Shown piece after piece: positions 16,045 to 24,705 of a stretch of DNA of 64,000 bases (the first letter of the stretch is position 1; each line of letters opens with the position of its first letter). The stretch spans positions 1 through 64,000 of the forward strand of contig NZ_CATNVD010000015.1 in the NCBI RefSeq assembly GCF_951230155.1, read 5' to 3'. The notes under the pieces were generated by a model. That model worked only from the letters and a program-made list of their open reading frames with translations. It made no database searches and was not told where the DNA came from. This stretch comes from Parablautia sp. Marseille-Q6255 (lineage in GTDB: Bacteria; Bacillota; Clostridia; Lachnospirales; Lachnospiraceae). Both the position numbers and the translations under genes were made by a program.

Positions 16045-19000
16045 TCAGTTTTTCTTTTTCTGATACCAAATAATTGCTATAATCCCACCAAGGTAAAAAA
16101 GAGCCAGCATTGCTGGTAACCATATCTTTGCACCGCTGTCTGTAGCATGCTGCTTCTCACTTTCAGATCCTTCTATGCTTGTCAGCTCCTTCGTAACAAT
16201 AATTTCTTTGGTTTGGGAATCCTTATATGGAAAAACAACCGAAATCTCCTTCTCATCCACACCATATCCGTTTGGCATTTTTGTTTTCTTCAACACATAT
16301 TCCAGATCTTCAACATAAATTCCATCCTCGTAAACAGCCGTTGGAAGTGCCTTGCTCTTTGCCGTGCCGGTCGCATCTGTTACCAATGTTCCCACCTCTT
16401 TCCCTGATTTCTTTTCCCGTAAAACAAATGTGACGCCGGCAAGCGCTTGTTTGCTGTTGCTATCCGTACACTTAATTACCAATCGTCCCACGGGACGGGA
16501 ATCCTTCATAGTTACCACCTGAGTTTCGCCGATATCTTTAACTTCGCATTTTAAATCTTCTGCCAGCAGGTATCCTTTTGGCGCCTGCTTTTCATGAAGG
16601 ATATAACTTCCAACCGGAAGTTTTTCAATCTGGTGCGTTTTTCCTGTAGATGTCCAGCTTTCTACGGTTTTGCCCGCTTCATCAAGAAGCATCAGCTTTG
16701 CTCCCGATATTCCCCAGGAGCCTGTCGGATCAGTCTTAGAAAATTCTGCCTTTATCATATCTGTCTCCATCACATATTTCTGGACAGCTGCCGTGTTTTC
16801 CACCACAATTTCCATACTTTTTGCGGTAGCATAACCGTTTACCGGAGATTGTTCTACCAGCTTATACGTCTTTCCCGCCATCAGTCCATGTATCACATGG
16901 GGCTTATTTTCAGAAACCCATGTCTCTACTGCATTCCCAGCCACATCCAGCACTTCCAAAGTAGCACCCGGAAGTGCTTTTTTTGTCGTCTGATCTATTT
17001 TATGGATTTCTACTACCGTAGGTTCCCCCTCAAATACAAAAGAATAGGAAGTATTTCCACCCTGGTCTGCAAATACGAATTCCTGCGTTTCTCCACGATT
17101 TGCAAATCCTTCTGGGGCCTGAAGCTCCTTGACATAATAGCTTCCTCCCACCGGAAGATCTGCCACAAACCGTATTTTTCCATCCTCCCCAGTGGTCTTT
17201 AGCTCAATCAAACTATCTGCCTTTAATAGTACAGCTCCTGTATGGGAGAGAATGTCCTTCTTTGTAAAAAGTCCAAACACTGCACCGGAAAGATTGTAAT
17301 CTGATCCCTTTTCCCTTTTCAGGATTTCAATCTGTATCCGCTGACGACTGTTCTGCCAGTTTTCATCATAAAAAACCACTGGCGTATCCTGACCGCGATA
17401 AGTCAAATCTACATATCTTCGTTTTTCATCCAGCACATGCCCGTATTCTGTAGCCGCTTCTTTTACATAATACCTTCCAAGAGGAAGCTGCTCCAGAGAA
17501 GCAATTCCGCTCCTGTTTGTTTTGATCGTGGCAATCAGTTCGTCTGCCCCATAATAATCCGGACTTACCCCATCTGCAGCTTTAATCGTCTCAGCTGCAT
17601 AAACTTCAAAGGTTACGTTCTGTAAACTGCCGCTGATATATTCAAAAAAATGCTCCACTATATTTTTGGAATGTTCGGAAAATGTCACTTTATCTAAGAA
17701 TTCCCCTTTTTTGTTAATAAGTAGCTGTGCAGTCGGAACCGTACCGGTCATGGTGACTTTTTGTATCTCTTCTGTATCCGCAACAGTAAAAGTAATCTGG
17801 TCCGCAAGCAGATACCCATATGGTGCGGTCTCTTCCCACAGGGTGTATGTTTTCCCTGTTTTCAGTCCTTTGAGTACATGCGGTTTCCCCTTGACAGAAA
17901 CCCAGGAATCCACTGTTTTACCGGTATCGTCTAGCACGTGCAAAGATGCCCCGTCCAGATCCGCCCCGGTTACAAGGTCTGTTTTTGTAATCGCTACCTG
18001 CGTTGGTTTATTCTTCTTTACTGCAAAAAGGCTGATAACCGGAATCTCCTGCCCCTGATATGTTGCAGAAAACTCCAAAATCTCGTCAGAAGAAGCATAC
18101 CCTTTTGGCGGTTTCAATTCCCTGACATAATAAGTACCAAATGGCAGGTCTGTCTCAAATGCCGCCTTGCCCTGCTCGTTGCTTGTGACTTTTTCTAACA
18201 GCGTATCTTCTTTTACCAAAATATTCTCCCCTGCTCGGATCGGCTCCTGGTTATACAGTCCAAACACTGCGCCAGATAGGACATGGCTGGTCTTTGCATC
18301 CCGTTTTTCTACGGTGATCTCTACTTTTTGCCGCTCATTTTCAAAAAGGGCTTCCTTCACAACCACCGGCATATTCTGGCCTTCGTAGGAAAAGGTTACT
18401 TCCTGTGCAGGATTCTTTAATACGAAGCCTTCCGGCGCTTTCTTTTCCTCAATACGGTACGTGCCAAGCGGCAGATCCTCTACTACTGCTTCCCCGTTCT
18501 CATCTGTTACGGCCGTAGCAACCAGCACATCTTTTTCATATTCCACACACCGTTTTCCCTGTGCATCCTTCTGGTGATCCGGTGTGTAGATGGTTTCAGC
18601 TGCATATAGATCAAACGCAGCGCCGGGTAACGATTTTTTTGCATAATGAAAGGTTTTCTTGTAAGCTTCAAGGGATTCTCCCACTGTTTTTATAACAAGC
18701 CTTCCTTTGGTGGCACGATTGGCATAAGGCACGGTAATGACAGCTTCGCTGCTGATTTCTTCTGTCTCATGGGCGGTATTGCTGTCTACCTTGACCTCTA
18801 TATATTCCGGATTCAGCGTATATCCCTCTGGCGCGGTTACTTCCTCAATGCGGTAGGATCCGCAGGGCAACGCATCCGGAAGGATCAGACAGCCGGTTTC
18901 ATCCGTAAAATAAGATTTATGGACGACCGTAGACGGATAAGAGGTAACCTGCTCCACATATTTTTCATTCTTCAGATCATATATTTTAAACTCTGTGCCT

Positions 19001-21051
19001 GATAAAAGCACGCTTTTCTTAGTGTCCTCATCCAACTTAACAATTTTTAGTTTCGCCTGAAATTCCGATTTCACAAGTATCTTCCAAACCTGCGGTTCCG
19101 TTTGGTTTTCCGAAATCACAATTTTGAAATCTTCTGCCGGAGTCAGGTTATGGGGAACAGTTGTTTCCCGTATGATATAGCTTCCATACGGTATCGCAAC
19201 AGAACAGACATAGCCACGTTCATCTGTAATGAGTTCGGTCTTTCCACCTGGCGTCAAAACAACAGGTACAGCGTTGGAAAAATCGTAGGTTCCCTCTTCA
19301 TTTTTCTTAAGGCTGCTTTCCAAATAAGCAGAAAATCCAGCTCCTTTTAAAAGATCTGTCTGTTCGTTATCTACTACTTTAATCAACTGAAAAGGCTGCT
19401 TTTTTACCTGTGTCTTGGAAATAGTCGTGCGGATCACCGTTTTCGTCATATCCCCTTCATATCCACAGTTTAAATTGTGTTCCTTGGGATCGGGTAAATA
19501 CCCTTCCGGCGGTGTCAGTTCTTTGACATAATATTTTCCCAGATAAAGGTCCTTTGCTTCTGCATTTCCCATTTCATCTACGGTCATGGTGGCTACCTGT
19601 TCCCCGGCCTGGTAAAGCACACCGGATTTCTGATCTGGGTGGACAATATCTTCTCTTGCGAATATGCCATATTCCGCTCCTTGAAATTTCGCATCCCCCT
19701 GTGGTACATTTTTCGTTTCGACATCTTCCTTTGTCAACAAAATGGCCGCATCCACCCGTTCATGGGAAAATATATGGGTAAAAAATAGCTTTGCTTCCCT
19801 GTCATTGGTATAGGAAAACGAAAACGAATAAACATCTTTGGTATTGCGGAAATATCCATCAGGGGCTTTTTCTTCTTTTATATAGTAAGACTGCCGGATG
19901 GGAAGGTCTGACTGAAAGACTACTTTTCCCTCTTCATTCGCTGTAACCGTTTCCAGCCGGGTATCCTTTTTTACAACCACGGAACCATCGGAAGCAGTTA
20001 TGTCCTGTGCCGCGTATAATCCGTAAATTCCTCCTGCAAGTGTGTTTTTTGTCTCTTTATCCTCCCCGGCTACAGAAACTTCCGCTTTTTGTCTTTCATT
20101 TGTAAAAGAAACCTGTCCTTCCTCTTTTCCATCTGCAAGCGTAATCACTTTTGCTTCTCCCATGCAGATAAAATTATCTGGAGCTTTTTCTTCTATTACC
20201 CGGTATGTGCCAAAAGGAAGCTCCAAAAGCTCTGTGCTGCCCTCCTCCCCGGTAACCAGCGCTTCTTTGACAAGCTCGCCTTTTTTATAAATCAATCTCC
20301 CATCAGTGCCTTTTACCTCTGTCTCTGCATAAACATGATAAACAGCGTCTTTTTGCGGTTGTTTCGTATATCGAAACGTCACGCCGCCTTCTGTTGCCTG
20401 TGCCCCGCTCAAAACTTCTCCTTCTTTGAATATCTGCATGGACCCTTTCGATATTTCGTCCGGTACTTCTATCCTTTCCTCATCTGAAGGAGTGTCCTCC
20501 GGTTCCTTGGCATCTGAAGATTCTTCCTGAAAAACACCGGCTTCCGTTCCTGACACTATCCCAGTCGCCTTTTCTGTCGCTGGTTCTGTCTCTTCTGTGC
20601 TTGTTTCCTGACTGCTGTTTTGCTGCTCTTTTGATGTTTCTGCTTCCCTTGATGTGACTATGATATTTCTGGCAAGCAGATACGTTTCCCCTGTCTTTTG
20701 TGTGACTTGATAGACACACTTATAAATTCCGGGAACATTTACATCAAACGCACTCCCATCTTGCATAGCTGCTATTTTTAGCTCTGCCGTTTCCCCTTCC
20801 GGAAGCTTTAAATCCGTAAAATCTGTCTCAACCGCAAAAGGCGTTCCGGCTGCCAGAGTAAGCTCCAGCTTTGGCATAACTTCTACCTCCGAAAAAAGCT
20901 CCGTGTTGTCCGTTTTTTCCGTTTCCTGTATCTCATAGGCGGTACCGGTCCCGGCTGCTTTTGTAAAAGCGCCTGAGCCAAAGAGCGTAGTGCAGCACAT
21001 AGCAACAGCCAGTGCACCCGCAATCCATCTTTTTCTGTGATTCTTTTCCAA
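16045..21051 (-). CDS. giant SpaA/Cna_B-repeat surface protein without a canonical LPXTG
   Basis: A 1668-residue secreted protein. A signal peptide (RKRWIAGALAVAMCC, cut near AFTKAAG) is followed by a Thr/Glu-rich spacer (about 130-200) and about 13 SpaA/Cna_B-type domains. Their ends are recognisable as LPFGTYRVIEEKAP, YYVKELTPPEGY, YRIEEVTAPEGY and similar. Such domains form rod-like stalks, often with internal isopeptide bonds. The C-terminus has a membrane helix and a KKK tail, but HATDSGAKIWLP stands where LPXTG is expected. The start is TTG at 21051 with AGGAG nine bases ahead. An out-of-frame ATG at 21122 with AAAGGAGGG might be a leader. Probably an adhesin or stalk of the element. 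Confidence 0.85.
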   Translation of the reverse strand: MEKNHRKRWIAGALAVAMCCTTLFGSGAFTKAAGTGTAYEIQETEKTDNTELFSEVEVMPKLELTLAAGTPFAVETDFTDLKLPEGETAELKIAAMQDGSAFDVNVPGIYKCVYQVTQKTGETYLLARNIIVTSREAETSKEQQNSSQETSTEETEPATEKATGIVSGTEAGVFQEESSDAKEPEDTPSDEERIEVPDEISKGSMQIFKEGEVLSGAQATEGGVTFRYTKQPQKDAVYHVYAETEVKGTDGRLIYKKGELVKEALVTGEEGSTELLELPFGTYRVIEEKAPDNFICMGEAKVITLADGKEEGQVSFTNERQKAEVSVAGEDKETKNTLAGGIYGLYAAQDITASDGSVVVKKDTRLETVTANEEGKVVFQSDLPIRQSYYIKEEKAPDGYFRNTKDVYSFSFSYTNDREAKLFFTHIFSHERVDAAILLTKEDVETKNVPQGDAKFQGAEYGIFAREDIVHPDQKSGVLYQAGEQVATMTVDEMGNAEAKDLYLGKYYVKELTPPEGYLPDPKEHNLNCGYEGDMTKTVIRTTISKTQVKKQPFQLIKVVDNEQTDLLKGAGFSAYLESSLKKNEEGTYDFSNAVPVVLTPGGKTELITDERGYVCSVAIPYGSYIIRETTVPHNLTPAEDFKIVISENQTEPQVWKILVKSEFQAKLKIVKLDEDTKKSVLLSGTEFKIYDLKNEKYVEQVTSYPSTVVHKSYFTDETGCLILPDALPCGSYRIEEVTAPEGYTLNPEYIEVKVDSNTAHETEEISSEAVITVPYANRATKGRLVIKTVGESLEAYKKTFHYAKKSLPGAAFDLYAAETIYTPDHQKDAQGKRCVEYEKDVLVATAVTDENGEAVVEDLPLGTYRIEEKKAPEGFVLKNPAQEVTFSYEGQNMPVVVKEALFENERQKVEITVEKRDAKTSHVLSGAVFGLYNQEPIRAGENILVKEDTLLEKVTSNEQGKAAFETDLPFGTYYVRELKPPKGYASSDEILEFSATYQGQEIPVISLFAVKKNKPTQVAITKTDLVTGADLDGASLHVLDDTGKTVDSWVSVKGKPHVLKGLKTGKTYTLWEETAPYGYLLADQITFTVADTEEIQKVTMTGTVPTAQLLINKKGEFLDKVTFSEHSKNIVEHFFEYISGSLQNVTFEVYAAETIKAADGVSPDYYGADELIATIKTNRSGIASLEQLPLGRYYVKEAATEYGHVLDEKRRYVDLTYRGQDTPVVFYDENWQNSRQRIQIEILKREKGSDYNLSGAVFGLFTKKDILSHTGAVLLKADSLIELKTTGEDGKIRFVADLPVGGSYYVKELQAPEGFANRGETQEFVFADQGGNTSYSFVFEGEPTVVEIHKIDQTTKKALPGATLEVLDVAGNAVETWVSENKPHVIHGLMAGKTYKLVEQSPVNGYATAKSMEIVVENTAAVQKYVMETDMIKAEFSKTDPTGSWGISGAKLMLLDEAGKTVESWTSTGKTHQIEKLPVGSYILHEKQAPKGYLLAEDLKCEVKDIGETQVVTMKDSRPVGRLVIKCTDSNSKQALAGVTFVLREKKSGKEVGTLVTDATGTAKSKALPTAVYEDGIYVEDLEYVLKKTKMPNGYGVDEKEISVVFPYKDSQTKEIIVTKELTSIEGSESEKQHATDSGAKIWLPAMLALFYLGGIIAIIWYQKKKN

Positions 21052-21157
21052 ATGTTCGTTCTCCTTTCATAGCCTGCTTTGTTTTCTGGTTTTGATTTTT
21101 TCGGTTTATCCCGGATCTGCATGTCTTCCCTCCTTTCCTACGCCAATGATAGGCAAA

Positions 21158-21185
21158 CAAAAAAGAAGCTGTCCTCTCCAGCTTC
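21158..21185 (-). terminator. intrinsic terminator in front of the SpaA-repeat gene
   Basis: GAAGCTG (21165-21171) and CAGCTTC (21179-21185) form a perfect 7-bp stem, followed on the minus strand by TTTTTTG. It is the second of two hairpins between the ATPase genes and the surface protein gene. Confidence 0.65.
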
Positions 21186-21214
21186 CCTTTTGTCTGACTA
21201 CCCCGCTATTTTAA

Positions 21215-21240
21215 AAGAAGAAAACCGCCATTGCTGGCGG
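21215..21240 (-). terminator. intrinsic terminator after the ATPase cluster
   Basis: CCGCCA (21225-21230) and TGGCGG (21235-21240) with a TTGC loop, followed on the minus strand by TTTTCTTCTTTT. It ends the three-gene ATPase/nuclease transcript. Confidence 0.7.
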
Positions 21241-21316
21241 CTCTCTGTATTCCGTAACACGGCGCTTGTATATTTTCGATTGTCCGATTTTTCTGTTCGT
21301 TAAACAGCACTTTCGT

Positions 21317-22918
21317 TTAAACAACAGCCTCTATAATCTTCCTGCCTTCTATTTCCATTTCCCGGACTCCAATCTGCTTTTTCTGATTAAAATTAAAGCT
21401 AAGCAGATACCCGGTCTGCAATCCATAATCTTCCAGATATTCTGCTATCTGATGCTCGCCACGGGAATGGTATTCATTGCCCCGCCAGATTTTTGTTTCC
21501 ACAACAAACTGTTCTCCCCGATAATCCACGATAATATCGGTTCTTCCAAGGCTTCGGGTACGCGCTTCCACATAGTAGTTTCCGGTTCCATTGATGATGG
21601 GGCGCAGATAAAGAAGAAAATAGCGCCGACCCTCCTCTTCCAGAAAACTATCTTTCTGATTTCCGTACAACTCGTGGAAATGCTCTACAAATTTTTCCAA
21701 AACCCGCCTCATATCTAAATGCCCATCACGAATAAACAGATTTTTGTCCAACAGGGAAGCTTTATACATATCCGAAGACCGAAGCTCCTCCTGGGAAAGA
21801 AAATGATTATAAAGCAGCGTATCAAAAATACGGTTTGCCGGAATCACCCTGCCATCTGCATTTTTTACAAACCCGAACATTTCTGCAAGGGAAATCACCG
21901 GATTTGTTGGATTATACGTGATCGGCTTTCCAAAAAACAACAGCTCTTTTAACATCTGCTCCAGATCCGGATAATCGGTAAGTTTACCAATCAGGGACTC
22001 AAACAGTGTATTATTTTCCAGCAGCAGCATCCGTACTGCCGCCAAAAAACCTTCTTTATTCCACGCACTGTTCGTTTTGGTTCCGTCTCCGATTTTTTCA
22101 TCCAACAGCTTACAAAGTCTGGACACCAGATACGGATAGCCCGAGGTATACGCATACAAAAGCGCAGCCATTTTTCCGGTATCCATACCGGTATCATGAT
22201 CTTTTTCGTATTCCCTGAGCATTCCTTCTATTTCTTCTTCGGACAAACTCATATCCACGTCAAAGTCTGCCGCTATATTCCACGGGCTGTTCGTTTTATG
22301 ATCGTCCGGCTTCCGGATTTTACGTTTCAGATTTTTAATGTCATATACCCCTGCCAGGATAACGGACTGGAAGGTGACGATTCCTTTGGTATCTCTTTGC
22401 AGGTAATAGCTGCGCAGCTGGGCAAGAAAATCCAAAAACACCTGATTATTAGAAGCGCTGTCTACTTCGTCAATCATCAGGATGACAGGCTTTTCGCTGC
22501 ACTTACAGACACGCTGCAGAAATCTGGATAAGACCATCAGGTTCATTTCCGTTGTATACGTTTCTGCCGCATGGTACATCTCCTTCATAATCGCGGCCAT
22601 ATCCGGCGTTTTTTCTGCATTGCGCCGCTGCATTTCCTGCAAAAGCAATTCCAAAAAAGCCTTAGAAAAAGTCGCCTCATCCTGGAAAGCCATACTTCCA
22701 AGATCCTGAAAGTCCAGCCAGAGTACAAAATAATCCTTTGAAAGTCCTTTATCCAGAGCGGCCAGCGTTGTGGTTTTTCCATACTGTCTTGCTCTGTTTA
22801 TCGTAAAATACGATCCGGCATCTACCAACTTTTGGATTTGCCGAATACGCCTTGTCATATCAGCCATATAATGTTTTTTTGGTATACACGGTCCCGTAAC
22901 ATTAAATACCTTTGTCAC
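21317..22918 (-). CDS. AAA-like ATPase fused to a PD-(D/E)XK nuclease domain (AAA_35-like)
   Basis: A 533-residue protein starting at a GTG (22918) that shares a base with the upstream stop (TAGTG) and has CGGAGTG ahead. N-terminal FNVTGPCIPKKHYMADM leads to Walker A in RARQYGKTTTLAAL and Walker B VILMIDEVDSAS. The C-terminus has a PD-(D/E)XK fold: GRTDIIVDYRG (Asp) and FVVETKIWRG (Glu-x-Lys), then YLLSFNFNQK. This is the AAA-like family abundant in Lachnospiraceae with no established role. Third gene of a cargo cluster of similar proteins. Confidence 0.85.
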   Translation of the reverse strand: MTKVFNVTGPCIPKKHYMADMTRRIRQIQKLVDAGSYFTINRARQYGKTTTLAALDKGLSKDYFVLWLDFQDLGSMAFQDEATFSKAFLELLLQEMQRRNAEKTPDMAAIMKEMYHAAETYTTEMNLMVLSRFLQRVCKCSEKPVILMIDEVDSASNNQVFLDFLAQLRSYYLQRDTKGIVTFQSVILAGVYDIKNLKRKIRKPDDHKTNSPWNIAADFDVDMSLSEEEIEGMLREYEKDHDTGMDTGKMAALLYAYTSGYPYLVSRLCKLLDEKIGDGTKTNSAWNKEGFLAAVRMLLLENNTLFESLIGKLTDYPDLEQMLKELLFFGKPITYNPTNPVISLAEMFGFVKNADGRVIPANRIFDTLLYNHFLSQEELRSSDMYKASLLDKNLFIRDGHLDMRRVLEKFVEHFHELYGNQKDSFLEEEGRRYFLLYLRPIINGTGNYYVEARTRSLGRTDIIVDYRGEQFVVETKIWRGNEYHSRGEHQIAEYLEDYGLQTGYLLSFNFNQKKQIGVREMEIEGRKIIEAVV

Positions 22919-24618
22919 TATATCACTCCGTTTCTTTGTACTTTTACTTTGCAGCGTTTCATATAACATGCAATCCCATACTTTAAAATCTCATTCACTC
23001 CGTTTTCCCGTAGCTCCTCGTCGTACTTTCTTGTCTCTACCTGCTTTAAAGCTCTTTCACAGGCAGCGTCAAGGTTTCCGTCACCTGCGTATTTCACCTC
23101 GATCAGAATTGCTGTCTCACTGTTTTCCATTTCGATCAGAATGTCACTGTAGCCTTCTCCAGTTTCCTGATTAGAAAATATCCCCCATTCTTCTTTGATG
23201 CCCAAAATTCCAAGCAGAATACCATGATAAAAGTTCTCTTTCATTTCCTTTCTTACAAAGGTGTCCCGTATACTGATGGTCTTTTTCAGGTAACTTTCAA
23301 AAATATCTTCAACCTTCTTTTCCTCTCCATTTTTCAGTGCCTCACAAAATCTGCCCAACGTATCCCCGTCTTTTGCAACACTTTCTTTGAAATACTCCAT
23401 AATCTGGGTTTTAAAAATATCCCGGATTTCCAAATTCGGTATCCGCAGCTTGAACTTTCTCGCATCCACCTGACCGGACTGCGTTAAATACCCAGTTGAA
23501 AATAATACGCTCCAGATATTCTCGATAGACTCATACATTTCCTTATAAGTCAGTTCCGGATGAATGGTTTTTGTGATACTCTCCCCGGCCATCAAACGCT
23601 CAATCTCCCGCTTTGTGGTCAGATTTTTCGACTGCCGGATAAATTCCTTCACTTCTGCGTTGCTGCTTGTATTGATCCAGTAATTCTGAGGAATTGCTTC
23701 CCTGTTTGTGCGCAGACTTCGAAGATAGGAAACCACATCCCACGGACAATATACATCCACGTTTCCGAAGCGGTATCCATCATACCATTCTTTGATACTT
23801 TCATACTTATCCGTACATTCATAATACGTTAAAAGGTCACGTACCTCCTGATCTGTAAATCCAAAATATTCATCAAAATCGACATCTGCAATCGTAAAGG
23901 TTGTAAAGTTATTAAGTCCTGTAAAGATACTTTCTTTCGAGATGCGCATACATCCAGTAAGCACTGCAAGCTTCAGACTGCTGTTTGTTTTTAACGCCTG
24001 TTCCAACAGATTGCGAATCAGAAATACCATCTGGTCATAGTATCCATTTGCAAAGGCTTTTGCTAACGGAACATCATACTCATCAATCAATAAAATCACT
24101 TTTGTACCATAATGCTTTTCCAACAATTCCGACAGCCTTCTTAACCCGCCGCAAAAAACAGCCTCACTCATGCTGCTGTCCAAAAGTGCTTTATATTCCG
24201 ACTTGTCATAGTCACTCAAAACTTCACTGTCGAGAAGAAACTGCATGCTGCCAGCTGCAGTTTTCATAATCTGCACAGCAAAATCAAAAGCGCCCTCATA
24301 AGTAGCTGCATTAATTCCTTTTAAGGAAACAGAGATCACGGGATATTTTCCCATATATTCATCGCACAGCTTCGAATCTTTTAAAATTCCCAAACCATCA
24401 AATATGCCCGGATCCCCCTCAATCGAAAAGAAATATTCCAGCATACTCATCGTTAAGGTTTTCCCAAAACGTCTTGGTCTGGTCAATAAATTTACTATCC
24501 CGCCGTTAGTAAGCAGTTCCGAGATCAGTCCTGTCTTATCTACGTAATAATAGCCATCCTTTATAAGCTGCTCAAAGTTTTCCACGCCTACCGGAAGTCG
24601 TTTTTTTTCTTCACTCAT
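22918..24618 (-). CDS. AAA-ATPase-like/PD-(D/E)XK protein (PF09820-PF08011 type)
   Basis: A 566-residue protein. It opens with RLPVGVENFEQLIKDGYYYV and DKTGLISELL, then Walker A in TRPRRFGKTLTMSML and Walker B VILLIDEYDVPLAKAF. The mid-region has EYFGFTDQEVRDLL and EWYDGYRFG. The C-terminal nuclease-like domain shows YSDILIEM (Asp) and AILIEVKYAG (Glu-x-Lys). Preferred start is the ATG at 24618 (AGGGG ahead), 13 codons inside the longest frame. Translationally coupled to the next gene. Role unknown; the ATPase-nuclease layout would suit a defence or DNA-processing function (inference). Confidence 0.87.
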   Translation of the reverse strand: MSEEKKRLPVGVENFEQLIKDGYYYVDKTGLISELLTNGGIVNLLTRPRRFGKTLTMSMLEYFFSIEGDPGIFDGLGILKDSKLCDEYMGKYPVISVSLKGINAATYEGAFDFAVQIMKTAAGSMQFLLDSEVLSDYDKSEYKALLDSSMSEAVFCGGLRRLSELLEKHYGTKVILLIDEYDVPLAKAFANGYYDQMVFLIRNLLEQALKTNSSLKLAVLTGCMRISKESIFTGLNNFTTFTIADVDFDEYFGFTDQEVRDLLTYYECTDKYESIKEWYDGYRFGNVDVYCPWDVVSYLRSLRTNREAIPQNYWINTSSNAEVKEFIRQSKNLTTKREIERLMAGESITKTIHPELTYKEMYESIENIWSVLFSTGYLTQSGQVDARKFKLRIPNLEIRDIFKTQIMEYFKESVAKDGDTLGRFCEALKNGEEKKVEDIFESYLKKTISIRDTFVRKEMKENFYHGILLGILGIKEEWGIFSNQETGEGYSDILIEMENSETAILIEVKYAGDGNLDAACERALKQVETRKYDEELRENGVNEILKYGIACYMKRCKVKVQRNGVI

Positions 24619-24638
24619 GACATCACACCCCTTCTTAT

Positions 24639-24678
24639 GAAATCTCTCTGTCAACATTTTTGCTTTCAGAGAGATTTC
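24639..24678. repeat. perfect 12-bp inverted repeat in the ATPase leader
   Basis: GAAATCTCTCTG (24639-24650) and CAGAGAGATTTC (24667-24678), 16-base loop. It sits between two ATPase genes, just ahead of the ribosome site of the downstream one. No U run follows, so an RNA stem or operator is more likely than a terminator. Confidence 0.55.
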
Positions 24679-24705
24679 ATTTTGCTGACAGCTGTGGTTT
24701 CTGTT

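Noticed and set aside
20883-21122. 79-codon frame with a strong ribosome site (AAAGGAGGG, ATG 21122) before the SpaA-repeat protein
   Set aside because: Past about residue 30 it only shadows the signal peptide region of the surface protein in another frame. A very short leader cannot be excluded, but I do not call a gene.
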